A stretch of DNA of 36,243 nucleotides from Caryophanales bacterium UBA4691. GTDB taxonomy: Bacteria; Bacillota_I; Bacilli_A; RFN20; CAG-826. The first letter of the stretch is position 1. Every line of letters starts with the position of its first letter. Positions 1 to 7,952 of this stretch are shown one piece after another. Below the pieces are notes generated by a model. It had not been told where the DNA came from and searched no databases. It saw nothing but the letters and a program-made list of their open reading frames with translations. A program made the position numbers and the translations under genes. The stretch spans positions 1-36,243 of the forward strand of contig DHKP01000012.1 in the NCBI GenBank assembly GCA_002404865.1, given 5' to 3'.

Positions 1-38
1 AACAAATTACGTCATAATGACACCATCACGCTCATTCG

Positions 39-67
39 TTGAAGTAAAGAGGCGAGTTCCCTATAAT
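39..67 (+). promoter_or_regulatory. Promoter of gpsB
   Basis: A TTGAAG -35 box (39-44) and a perfect TATAAT -10 box (62-67) are separated by exactly 17 bases. Transcription should begin near 74, leaving a leader of only about 13 bases before the ATG at 87. The -10 lies inside a 15-base inverted repeat (59-73, six-base arms around AAT), which could be incidental. Confidence 0.75.
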
Positions 68-86
68 ATAGGGAGTGCCTTTAATT

Positions 87-491
87 ATGGAAAACAAAGT
101 GAATTTAACAGCAAAAGCAATCCTCGACAAGAAATTTACAAAAGACGTCAAAGGATATAATCCTGACGAAGTCGACTCCTTCCTTGACGAAATCATTGCA
201 GATTACCAGTTATTTGCGCGTTTTTTAAAAGAGAAAGACACTAAAATTGAAGCTTTGGAAGGCAAAATCGCCGCTTATGACGCTAGCTATTCTTCCGCAA
301 ATAAGAAGTATGGTGAACTCTATGAACGCGCGAAACAGCTTGAAATCGAAAATGCCTCTCTCAATAAGAGGCTTGAAGGAATTAAGCCAAGCGACAAAGT
401 GACTGCGGAAAACATGGAATGGATTCAGCGCTGCCACAAATTGGAAGACTTCCTTTACCGGCATGGTTTCTCCGAAGCTGATTTAAAATAA
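87..491 (+). CDS. gpsB: Cell-division protein GpsB (DivIVA family)
   Basis: GpsB is a small DivIVA-like coiled-coil adaptor that links penicillin-binding proteins to the division and elongation machinery at the cytoplasmic face of the membrane. The N-terminal part (about residues 5-45) has the family signature, including LTAKAIL and KGYNPDEVDSFLD. Residues 45-100 are heptad-rich coiled coil, and a short C-terminal domain follows; at 134 residues it is slightly longer than the usual 100-115. A GTG at 75 is in frame, but the ATG at 87 matches the family N-terminus and lies 11 bases after a GGAG, so it is preferred. The stop is only 5 bases from the start of the RNase P RNA, the same order as in Bacillus. 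Confidence 0.92.
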   Translation: MENKVNLTAKAILDKKFTKDVKGYNPDEVDSFLDEIIADYQLFARFLKEKDTKIEALEGKIAAYDASYSSANKKYGELYERAKQLEIENASLNKRLEGIKPSDKVTAENMEWIQRCHKLEDFLYRHGFSEADLK

Positions 492-496
492 CCAAT

Positions 497-831
497 TATC
501 CGGCTCGGGCGATGGCTGTTTCTGATTGGAAATAGAGGAAAGTCCATGCTCGCACGGTCTGCGATGACCGTAACGATTGCGCTAGGGGAATCAATAACCC
601 TAGGTACGTAGGAGTACGTAACGGCGGAGAAACTCTCTCGTAGATGTCTTCTCTTTAAAGTGCCACAGAGACGAGCTTGATGGCGACATCAAGATGAAAC
701 GCGGTAAACCCCACAAGCGAGAAACTCAAATTTGGTAGAGGAAGAAGGGAAATCGAATTGAAGATGACTCTTCCAGGGTAACCTGAGATTAATATTCGCC
801 CTCGACAAAACATGGCTTATAGAGCCGGATA
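497..831 (+). ncRNA. rnpB: RNase P RNA, type B
   Basis: This is the catalytic RNA that trims tRNA 5' leaders. The ends are set by the P1 helix: ten bases at 497-506 pair perfectly with 822-831. Conserved blocks are present in order: GAGGAAAGTCC at 535-545, GTAAACCCCACAAGCGAGAA at about 704-723 followed by the CAAATTTGGTAGAGGAA block typical of Bacillus, and the ACATGGCTTATAG block at about 810-822. The length of about 335 is shorter than the roughly 400 of Bacillus subtilis. It sits 5 bases after gpsB and about 23 bases before pgsA, with no terminator visible on either side, so it may be processed out of a longer transcript. Confidence 0.96.
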
Positions 832-854
832 CTCATTGGATTAGAGGAATTATT

Positions 855-1484
855 ATGAATATACCAACAAAGATTACCGTCACTCGCATTGCTCTAGTCT
901 CTTTATTGCTCCTTTCCTTATTCACCCTTAATTTCATTCCGAATTTGCCTGTTCCCTTTTTGGGAGACGCTGAATACGGTGTTAATTTATATTATTTCAT
1001 CGCATTTGTCGTTTTTGTCATCGCTGCCACAACGGATTTTGTGGATGGCTACTTAGCGAGAAAATGGCATCAAGTCACCGATTTGGGCAAATTCCTCGAT
1101 CCTGTCGCCGATAAGCTTCTTGTCGACTCTTTATTGATTTATTTAGTTTTGCCTCACTTTTATCTTGAGACATTAACAATTCCGACTTTTTGCGTCATTA
1201 TCATGATTCTTCGCGACTTAGCTGTTGATGCATTGCGTTTTATCGCGGCGGGAAAAGGAAAGGTGCTTGCTGCAAATGTCTTTGGGAAAATCAAAACCGT
1301 CCTTCAAATGATCGCTATTCCTCTTGTTTTATTAAATGGCTGGCCATTTAGCTATTTCGATTTAGGTTGGGGGCTAGGTAGAATCGCCTTGATTTTTGTT
1401 TATCTAGCCACATTTGCGAGTTTACTCAGCGGGATTATCTATCTTGTTCAGAACATATCCGTCTTAAAAGAGGATCAAAAATAA
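855..1484 (+). CDS. pgsA: CDP-diacylglycerol-glycerol-3-phosphate 3-phosphatidyltransferase
   Basis: PgsA makes phosphatidylglycerophosphate from CDP-diacylglycerol and glycerol-3-phosphate, the committed step to phosphatidylglycerol, in the inner leaflet of the membrane. The CDP-alcohol phosphatidyltransferase motif D-x2-DG-x2-AR-x8-G-x3-D-x3-D is complete at residues 61-86. Hydrophobic segments flank it (about 10-35, 44-60, 88-105, 145-165 and 175-200). The 209 residues are close to the usual 180-200, with a small insertion near residue 30. An AGAGGA box precedes the ATG. In Bacillus cinA lies between pgsA and recA; here it is absent and recA follows after 78 bases. Confidence 0.93.
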   Translation: MNIPTKITVTRIALVSLLLLSLFTLNFIPNLPVPFLGDAEYGVNLYYFIAFVVFVIAATTDFVDGYLARKWHQVTDLGKFLDPVADKLLVDSLLIYLVLPHFYLETLTIPTFCVIIMILRDLAVDALRFIAAGKGKVLAANVFGKIKTVLQMIAIPLVLLNGWPFSYFDLGWGLGRIALIFVYLATFASLLSGIIYLVQNISVLKEDQK

Positions 1485-1562
1485 TCAAAAAGCGCATTAT
1501 TTTTAATTTTTTTGGTAAAAAGTCCAGATATTGGTCTATAGATAAGTGGAGGTACTGTTTCT

Positions 1563-2573
1563 ATGGCAGACAAAAAAGATGAAGCGCTAGAAGAAGCGCT
1601 TAGAAGCATTGAAAAGGTTTATGGCAAGGGGTCAGTCATGCGTTTAGGAGACCACCCAAAGGTCAACGTGGACGTGATTCCAACCGGGAGTTTGGTTCTT
1701 GATCAAGCTCTTGGCGTCGGCGGATATCCGCGCGGAAGGATCGTAGAAATCTATGGACCAGAGAGCAGCGGCAAAACCACACTAGCGTTAGAAGCGGTTG
1801 CGGAAGCTCAGAAAAAAGGTGGTAGAGCCGCTTATGTCGATGCTGAACACGCAATCGACCCCGATTACGCTGAAAAGTTGGGCGTCAATATCGATGAACT
1901 CATTCTTTCTCAACCAGATAGCGGCGAGCAAGCGCTTGAAATCGTTGAAATGCTCGCTCAAAGCGGAGCGATCGATATCATCATCGTTGATTCCGTTGCC
2001 GCGCTAGTTCCTCAAGCAGAACTTGATGGCGTCATGAGCGATAACCAAGTGGGCTTACAAGCTCGTCTTATGTCAAAAGCCATGCGAAAGCTCGCGGGCG
2101 TCTTAGACAAAACCGGTTGCTTAGTCATTTTTATTAACCAAATTCGCGAAAAGGTTGGCGTAATGTATGGGAATCCTGAAACGACAACGGGCGGAAGGGC
2201 ACTTAAATTCTATGCGACCATCCGTTTGGATATACGCCGTGCTGATGCAATTAAAAACGGTAAGGATATCATTGGTAACACAGTCAAAGTCAAAGTGGTC
2301 AAAAACAAAGTTGCTCCACCATTTAAATCTTGTACCATCGAGATGATTTATGGCCAAGGATTTACTCGTGAAGGCGAACTCCTAGAATTAGGGACCCAGC
2401 TTGGCGTTTTCCAAAAGACTGGCAGCTGGTTCATCCTTAATGGCGATAAAATCGGAAACGGCAAAGACGCTGCTTCTTCCTATTTAAAAGAGCATCCTGA
2501 GATTACGGATGCCGTTGATAAGGAAATCCGTGAAAAACTCAAGAATGGCGCAGCCACTATTAGCGAAGACTAA
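1563..2573 (+). CDS. recA: Recombinase A
   Basis: RecA forms ATP-dependent filaments on single-stranded DNA for homologous recombination and, in many bacteria, activates LexA self-cleavage. The Walker A motif GPESSGKT is at residues 65-72, and the sequence VDAEHA, the Walker B region IIIVDSVAALVP and the L2-loop region FINQIREKVGVMYGNPETT follow in the expected order. The 336 residues match the family. A GTGGAGG ribosome site precedes the ATG. A weak promoter may be TTGGTA (1512-1517) with TATAGA (1537-1542), but the 19-base spacing is long. No Gram-positive LexA box was seen upstream, so SOS control is not supported by sequence. Confidence 0.97.
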   Translation: MADKKDEALEEALRSIEKVYGKGSVMRLGDHPKVNVDVIPTGSLVLDQALGVGGYPRGRIVEIYGPESSGKTTLALEAVAEAQKKGGRAAYVDAEHAIDPDYAEKLGVNIDELILSQPDSGEQALEIVEMLAQSGAIDIIIVDSVAALVPQAELDGVMSDNQVGLQARLMSKAMRKLAGVLDKTGCLVIFINQIREKVGVMYGNPETTTGGRALKFYATIRLDIRRADAIKNGKDIIGNTVKVKVVKNKVAPPFKSCTIEMIYGQGFTREGELLELGTQLGVFQKTGSWFILNGDKIGNGKDAASSYLKEHPEITDAVDKEIREKLKNGAATISED

Positions 2574-2808
2574 ATCCATCAGTTTTTTCAGCGTGAATCT
2601 ATAATTTTTCTAAAGTTTTTATGCGCCCATTCTCTTTATTGGCTTCCTTTTAAAGAAGTACAAATAGAACTTTTATCATTGTTCTAAAATGAATTGGTTC
2701 GAAAGAATTCACGAATTGCCCTTCTATTCGCATAAGTTATAGCCACATTGTTCTTTGCTTGATAAAATATAAATGTACCTAGTTGGGTGCTCACGCCATA
2801 GATTGGTT
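2574..2808 (+). other. Non-coding spacer after recA
   Basis: No gene, clear terminator or known RNA was recognised here. The stretch is AT-rich with several short imperfect repeats around GAATTC and GTTC near 2665-2715. It leads into the rny promoter region. Confidence 0.5.
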
Positions 2809-2894
2809 GTGAATTGTCTTATCGGTATTCACCGTTATATACAAAACATCATCTTAATTTGGAGCGAGCCCCGAAATGGGCTTTTATTAGGAGA
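2809..2894 (+). promoter_or_regulatory. rny promoter and hairpin leader
   Basis: A candidate -35 TTGTCT (2814-2819) and -10 TATATA (2836-2841) are 16 bases apart. An inverted repeat, GTGAAT (2809-2814) and ATTCAC (2827-2832), overlaps the -35 and spacer like an operator. In the leader, AGCCC (2867-2871) and GGGCT (2878-2882) form a five-pair hairpin followed by TTTTATT, just before the AGGAGA ribosome site at 2889-2894. This looks like a small attenuator or an RNA-processing site. Confidence 0.45.
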
Positions 2895-2899
2895 ATTTT

Positions 2900-4501
2900 A
2901 TGTTAGTCGGTTTAAACATTTTGGCTGAGGCTAGTCCTTTAGCATGGTGGATTTCGCTCATCATTGCAATTTGCGCAGCCTTAGTCGGGGCGCTTGTGGT
3001 TGTTTTGATTTACCACGTGCTTCCAAGATTTAAGAAGAAGGGCGCTGAGGCTCAAGCAAAACAAATCATTCGTGATGCTGAGATTAAGGCGGAAAGAATT
3101 GCGAAAAACGCTGAGCTTGACGCAAAGCAAATGACGTTTGAGGCCAAGCAACAAGCGCAGCAAGAGATTCGTGAGATGAAATCTGAAGCGCTTGCCGAAC
3201 AAGCCAAACTCGATGCGAGAGAAGAGTCTATTTCTCGTCGCGACAATCAACTCCTTCAAAAGGAAACTGAACTCGATCGCCGCAACGATACTCTTACGCA
3301 GAAAATCGCTGATTGCGATAAGAAAGCCGCTGAATACGATGAAAAAATCGATTCCATCATTAAAGAGCTTGAGAAAGTTTCTGGAATGTCCACCAAAGAA
3401 GCACATGACGAAATCATGGCTCGCGTGGAAAGCAAAATGAGCAGTGAAATCGCTGCTTATATTAAAAACCAAGAAGACGAAGCTAAAGAAACCGCACAGC
3501 AAAAAAGTGCTGAAATTCTTTCATTGGCTTGCGCTAAATACGCCCAAGAAGTGACGACCGAAAGAACCGTGTCCGTTGTTTCTCTCCCTAATGACGATAT
3601 GAAGGGGAGAATCATCGGGAGAGAAGGAAGAAATATCCGTATCATCGAACAAACTCTTGGGGTTGATATCGTTATCGATGATACTCCTGAAGTTATTACC
3701 GTTTCCTGCTTTGACCCAATTCGCCGCGAAATCGCAAAGCGAACCCTTGAATTCTTAGTCAAGGATGGAAGAATCCAACCTGGACGAATTGAAGAAGTTG
3801 CCTCCCGCTGCAAACGTGATTTGGAAGCGGAGACCCAAAAAGCTGGTGAAGAAGCCGCCTTCCGCCTAGGTTTACCAAAAATCAACCGCGAATTGCTTGG
3901 ATATTTAGGCAAACTTAAATATCGTACTTCTTATGGGCAAAATGGCTTAGACCATTCCATTGAAGTCGCTTATTTGTGTGGAATCATGGCTGCCGAACTC
4001 GGACAAAATCAGCTCCTCGCACGTCGCGCGGGACTCTTACACGATATTGGTAAGGCTGTTGATTTCGAACAAGAAGGAAGCCATGTTCAACTTGGCGTTC
4101 AACTTGCGAAAAAATATGGTGAACCAGAAGTTGTGATCAACGCAATCGCTTCGCACCATGGCGATGTTGAAGCCACGAGCGTTATCGCTCACCTTGTTGC
4201 GGCTGCTGATACTTTGAGCGCTGCTCGTCCAGGGGCAAGAAGCGAAACGCTCGAGACCTACGTTAAACGTGTCGAACAACTTGAAACTATCGCTAAATCT
4301 TTTGAAGGCGTTCAACAAGCCTTCGCGATGCAAGCTGGGCGAGAAGTCCGTGTTATGGTTATGCCAGACAAAGTGGATGATGCAATGGCGACTAAAATGG
4401 CTGCCGATATTCGTGAAAAGATCGAAAACGAAGCGGTTTATCCAGGAACTGTCAAAGTCAGTGTCATTCGCGAATATAAAGCCGTAGAAACCGCGAAATA
4501 A
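2900..4501 (+). CDS. rny: Ribonuclease Y
   Basis: RNase Y is the membrane-bound endoribonuclease that starts mRNA decay in many Firmicutes. The 533-residue protein has the full family layout: a transmembrane helix at about 14-41, a long charged coiled coil at about 45-200, a KH RNA-binding domain with GRIIGREGRN at 236-245, and an HD metal-dependent hydrolase domain with HDIGKA at 381-386 and a further conserved SHHGD motif downstream. A strong AGGAGA box sits 5 bases before the ATG. It heads an operon with ymdB 2 bases later, then miaB and miaA. Its partner domain RicA appears to be fused to MiaB two genes downstream. Confidence 0.97.
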   Translation: MLVGLNILAEASPLAWWISLIIAICAALVGALVVVLIYHVLPRFKKKGAEAQAKQIIRDAEIKAERIAKNAELDAKQMTFEAKQQAQQEIREMKSEALAEQAKLDAREESISRRDNQLLQKETELDRRNDTLTQKIADCDKKAAEYDEKIDSIIKELEKVSGMSTKEAHDEIMARVESKMSSEIAAYIKNQEDEAKETAQQKSAEILSLACAKYAQEVTTERTVSVVSLPNDDMKGRIIGREGRNIRIIEQTLGVDIVIDDTPEVITVSCFDPIRREIAKRTLEFLVKDGRIQPGRIEEVASRCKRDLEAETQKAGEEAAFRLGLPKINRELLGYLGKLKYRTSYGQNGLDHSIEVAYLCGIMAAELGQNQLLARRAGLLHDIGKAVDFEQEGSHVQLGVQLAKKYGEPEVVINAIASHHGDVEATSVIAHLVAAADTLSAARPGARSETLETYVKRVEQLETIAKSFEGVQQAFAMQAGREVRVMVMPDKVDDAMATKMAADIREKIENEAVYPGTVKVSVIREYKAVETAK

Positions 4502-4503
4502 CA

Positions 4504-5289
4504 ATGCGTATCCTCTTCTTTGGTGACATCGTTGGGGAACTCGGAAGGTCCGCCTTAGGGCGGGCTCTTCCTATTTTAAGGCGCAAATATAATCCGGATT
4601 TTGTGATTGCTAATGGCGAAAACGTCTCACATGGTAAAGGTCTTAATAAATCCCACTATCGCTATTTGGTCAATTTAGGAATCGACTGTATTACTCTAGG
4701 CAATCATTATCATGATAAAGTCGCAATCGATGATTATATTGACGATGTTGATAATCTTGTTCGCCCCCTTAATTTAAAGAGCTATTCAAAAGGGCAGGGA
4801 AGCCTTGCCTTTGAAGTGAACGGGATTTTAGTGAGAGTTACGAATCTACTTGGTTCTGCTTTTATGAATGAGGAAGTTCTTTCTCCGATTGAATGTATGG
4901 AAGAGTTACTCTTAGAAGAAGAACCATGCATTCACATCGTGGATTATCACGGAGAGTCGACAAGCGAGAAACAGATTTTCGCTTTCTATTTCGATGGGCA
5001 AGTCAGCGCGATATTAGGAACCCATACCCACGTGCAAACTGCTGATATGCGTGTTTTGCCGAATGGGACCGCTTTTGCAACGGACGTCGGTATGGTTGGA
5101 GAACTAAATTCCGTCATTGGTTTTGAAAAAGATTCCGTGATTGATAAAATCGTCTTTGGAAAGAAAGAACCATTTGGATTGGCTAAGCACGGGACTGCGA
5201 TTGTTAATGGGGCAATTATGGATTTCGATGATTCGACCTATGAATGCGCCCACATTCATCCAATTTGTTTGAGGGAGGAGAACCTATGA
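4504..5289 (+). CDS. ymdB: YmdB-family metallophosphoesterase
   Basis: YmdB hydrolyses 2',3'-cyclic nucleotides in vitro and in Bacillus influences biofilm and motility choice. All expected binuclear metal ligands are visible: D8, E39, N40, N67, H68, H149, H174 and H176. The length of 261 residues is typical. The ATG comes 2 bases after the rny stop and no ribosome site is visible, so translation probably depends on coupling to rny. The gene ends by overlapping the miaB start (ATGA). The rny-ymdB pairing is conserved across Firmicutes and supports a role linked to RNA turnover. Confidence 0.94.
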   Translation: MRILFFGDIVGELGRSALGRALPILRRKYNPDFVIANGENVSHGKGLNKSHYRYLVNLGIDCITLGNHYHDKVAIDDYIDDVDNLVRPLNLKSYSKGQGSLAFEVNGILVRVTNLLGSAFMNEEVLSPIECMEELLLEEEPCIHIVDYHGESTSEKQIFAFYFDGQVSAILGTHTHVQTADMRVLPNGTAFATDVGMVGELNSVIGFEKDSVIDKIVFGKKEPFGLAKHGTAIVNGAIMDFDDSTYECAHIHPICLREENL

Positions 5290-7022
5290 AATGCGAATTT
5301 CGTTCATTGCCGTCTATGAAAAATGCGAGAAATCGTGTTGATAAAGCTCCTAGAGTTATTGATTCTAAGGAGATTCCAGCACGATTGGCTTTATTTGCAA
5401 AAGGCAAACGTTTTTTCATTCGTACGTTTGGTTGCCAAGCCAATATTCGCGACGAAGAAGTAATGGCTGGTTATCTTTCGCGCGCTGGATTTAAAAGGAC
5501 ATTCGATCCTAAAGAAGCGGATTTGGCTATTATTAACACCTGTGCAGTTCGCGAAAATGCCGAAGATAAAGTTTATGGCGAAATTGGTTCTTTCAAGGCT
5601 AACCATTTGTCTAATCCCTCTTTTTTGCTTTGCGTTTGTGGCTGTATGATGCAAGAAGAAAAAGTCGCGGAGAAAATCACAAAAACCTATCCTTTTGTCA
5701 ATTTGGTTTTTGGGACGCACAATATTCCGCGCCTTCTTTCCTTGCTCAATGACGTTATCTTGAAGAAAGAGCGGATTATAGACGTTATATCTTCTATAGG
5801 AGAAGTTGTTGAAGGATTACCCTCCATTCGTCTTAATGACTATGAAGCGTTTGTTAACATCTCTTATGGATGCGATAAATTTTGCACGTACTGCATCGTC
5901 CCTTATACGAGAGGCCGTGAAAGAAGCCGAGCCCAAAAGGATATTGTTAGAGAATGCAAAGCCCTAGTAGAAGAAGGCTATAAACAAATTACTTTGCTTG
6001 GGCAAAACGTCAATAGCTATGGGCTTGATTTGCATGATGGAACCACTTTTGCTGGCTTATTGGAAGAAGTGGCGAAATTAGGTATTCCTCGATTACGCTT
6101 CTTAACTTCTTATCCTTCGCAATTCGATGAAGAAACGATGGATATTATGGCAACTTATCCAAACATTATGAAATGGCTTCATTTCCCGGTTCAAAGCGGA
6201 AGCACTTCCTGTTTAAAACGCATGGGAAGACGCTATAGCCGCGAACAGTATCTTGATCTGGTGGATAAAATCCGCGCAAAAATGCCTTCAATCGCTTTAA
6301 CTACCGACATTATTGTCGGATTCCCTAATGAAACTGACGAAGAGTTTTCCGACACTCTCTCTTTATGTGAACGCGTGCAATATAGTAGCGCCTTCACTTT
6401 CATTTATTCGCCCCGAAAAGGAACGCCTGCCGCGAATATTGTCGATAATGTCTCTAGCGAAAAAAAGCACGAACGTTTTGATGCCTTAAAGGCTACTATT
6501 GAAAAAACAACAAGCGCGCATAGTGAAGCGATGATTGACCACACTTACGATATCTTAGTCACTGGTCCAAGCAAGCGCGATAAAACGATATTAAGTGGCT
6601 ATGCCGAAAACGGAAAGCTGGTCAATTTCAAAGGCCCTAGCTATTTAACTGGCGCGATTGTGCCTGTAAAAATAACCGAGTCGCATACGTATAGCCTACT
6701 TGGTGAACTCACTACTGATCCTTTGATATTAAAAGCAAAAGACGTTGCCTACACGATTTCCGTTGATCCTCTTTTTAAAGAATTTACTAGGTTGCTTCAG
6801 GAAGCAAATGGCGTAGAAATCAAAGCATTAGGGGAGAAATACATCGAAAAGAAAAAGGAACTCGCTCTCGCTATCGGCGACCCTCAAAAACATGCAGTCG
6901 CCAAAAAAGAATACGAAGAAGTGCTTAGCGAACTGAAAAATAACCCCGTTCTGGAGAATATTGAGTCGTTAACCCCTTTAATCGAGAACGAGCTTTTACG
7001 TATCAAAGGGATATTAGAATGA
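5286..7022 (+). CDS. miaB: MiaB tRNA methylthiotransferase fused to a RicA/YlbF-type domain
   Basis: MiaB adds the methylthio group to N6-isopentenyladenosine at position 37 of tRNAs using two [4Fe-4S] clusters. The UPF0004 domain carries C50, C86 and C120; the radical-SAM triad C196, C200 and C203 lies in GCDKFCTYC; a TRAM domain ends near residue 474. The chosen ATG follows a GGGAGGAG box and overlaps the ymdB stop; an in-frame ATG at 5244 lies inside ymdB. The protein has 578 residues against roughly 440-510 for MiaB. The extra 100 or so (about 479-578) are helical, lack cysteine, and resemble Bacillus RicA (YmcA), whose gene lies directly downstream of miaB there. In particular the NNPVLENI segment corresponds to RicA EIPVIQEF. 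RicA acts with RNase Y, encoded upstream. The MiaB call is firm; the RicA call is by remembered alignment. Confidence 0.9.
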   Translation: MKCEFRSLPSMKNARNRVDKAPRVIDSKEIPARLALFAKGKRFFIRTFGCQANIRDEEVMAGYLSRAGFKRTFDPKEADLAIINTCAVRENAEDKVYGEIGSFKANHLSNPSFLLCVCGCMMQEEKVAEKITKTYPFVNLVFGTHNIPRLLSLLNDVILKKERIIDVISSIGEVVEGLPSIRLNDYEAFVNISYGCDKFCTYCIVPYTRGRERSRAQKDIVRECKALVEEGYKQITLLGQNVNSYGLDLHDGTTFAGLLEEVAKLGIPRLRFLTSYPSQFDEETMDIMATYPNIMKWLHFPVQSGSTSCLKRMGRRYSREQYLDLVDKIRAKMPSIALTTDIIVGFPNETDEEFSDTLSLCERVQYSSAFTFIYSPRKGTPAANIVDNVSSEKKHERFDALKATIEKTTSAHSEAMIDHTYDILVTGPSKRDKTILSGYAENGKLVNFKGPSYLTGAIVPVKITESHTYSLLGELTTDPLILKAKDVAYTISVDPLFKEFTRLLQEANGVEIKALGEKYIEKKKELALAIGDPQKHAVAKKEYEEVLSELKNNPVLENIESLTPLIENELLRIKGILE

Positions 7023-7903
7023 TTATCGTTCTTACCGGAGCAACGGGAACTGGGAAAAGCGCTTTAGCGATTCCTTTAGCCCAAAAACTGAATGGGGAGA
7101 TCATTAACGCTGACGCTTTTCAAGTCTATCAAGGCTTATCAATCGCTACGGCCGCTCCAAGTGAAAACGATAAAAGAATCGTTCCGCATCATCTCTATGA
7201 TTTTGTTCCTTTGAATGAAGAATACAATGTTTCGCGTTATCAGAAAGACGCTAGAGAAGCGATTAAAGATGTTCTTTCTCGTCATAAAACACCGATTTTA
7301 GTAGGGGGTAGCGGATTATATATTCGAAGTGCTCTTTTCGATTACGATTTTAGTGTTGATACGAGTCATGTCGATCTTTCTAACTATGAAGCGCTGACAA
7401 ATGAAGCGCTCCATCGAGAACTAGAAAAGTTGGATCCTGTGGAAGCGAACAAAATTCATCCGAATAATCGTAGAAGAGTAATGCGCGATATCGCTCTTTG
7501 TTTAGCCTTAAAGCGAAGCAAAACCTCTTTTTTAAAAGAACAAAAACATGAACCGATTTTCGAAACAAAGTTTTTCACCTTGCATCTAGAACGGGAAAAA
7601 CTTTACCCTATGGTAGAACAGCGCGTAGAGAAGATGTTTCAGCTTGGCTTATTAATAGAGACAATTCCTTTAATTGAAAAATACGGGCGAGATGCACCTG
7701 CTTTTAAAGCAATTGGCGTCAAAGAGCTTTTCCCTTATATGGACGGAGCGATTTCCTTAGAAGAAGCAAAAGCCGCGATTAAAGAAAGCACCCGTCATTA
7801 CATTCGTCGGCAAGAAACTTTTTTCACCCATCAATTTCATAGTGAAAGGGTTAGTTCTTTTTCCGATATTCTTTCTTTATTAGGCTCGATTATCTCTAGA
7901 TAA
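7019..7903 (+). CDS. miaA: tRNA dimethylallyltransferase
   Basis: MiaA transfers the dimethylallyl group to A37 of tRNAs reading codons that begin with U, producing the substrate of MiaB, encoded just upstream. The P-loop GATGTGKS is at residues 7-14. The substrate-binding segment reads DAFQVYQGL, where the family usually has DSMQVYRGL. GGSGLYI and the HPNNRRRVMRDI helix are also present. Length 294 is normal. The ATG overlaps the miaB stop (ATGA), so the two steps of the ms2i6A pathway are translationally coupled. In Bacillus mutS and mutL lie between these genes; here they are absent. Confidence 0.95.
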   Translation: MIIVLTGATGTGKSALAIPLAQKLNGEIINADAFQVYQGLSIATAAPSENDKRIVPHHLYDFVPLNEEYNVSRYQKDAREAIKDVLSRHKTPILVGGSGLYIRSALFDYDFSVDTSHVDLSNYEALTNEALHRELEKLDPVEANKIHPNNRRRVMRDIALCLALKRSKTSFLKEQKHEPIFETKFFTLHLEREKLYPMVEQRVEKMFQLGLLIETIPLIEKYGRDAPAFKAIGVKELFPYMDGAISLEEAKAAIKESTRHYIRRQETFFTHQFHSERVSSFSDILSLLGSIISR

Positions 7904-7952
7904 AACAGCACTCACACGTTATCATTTTTGAAGCGGAAGGAGTGAAAAAAGC

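Noticed and set aside
2660..2720. LexA/SOS box near recA
   Set aside because: The GAAC and GTTC elements are ten bases apart rather than four and lie downstream of recA, so they do not match the Gram-positive SOS box.
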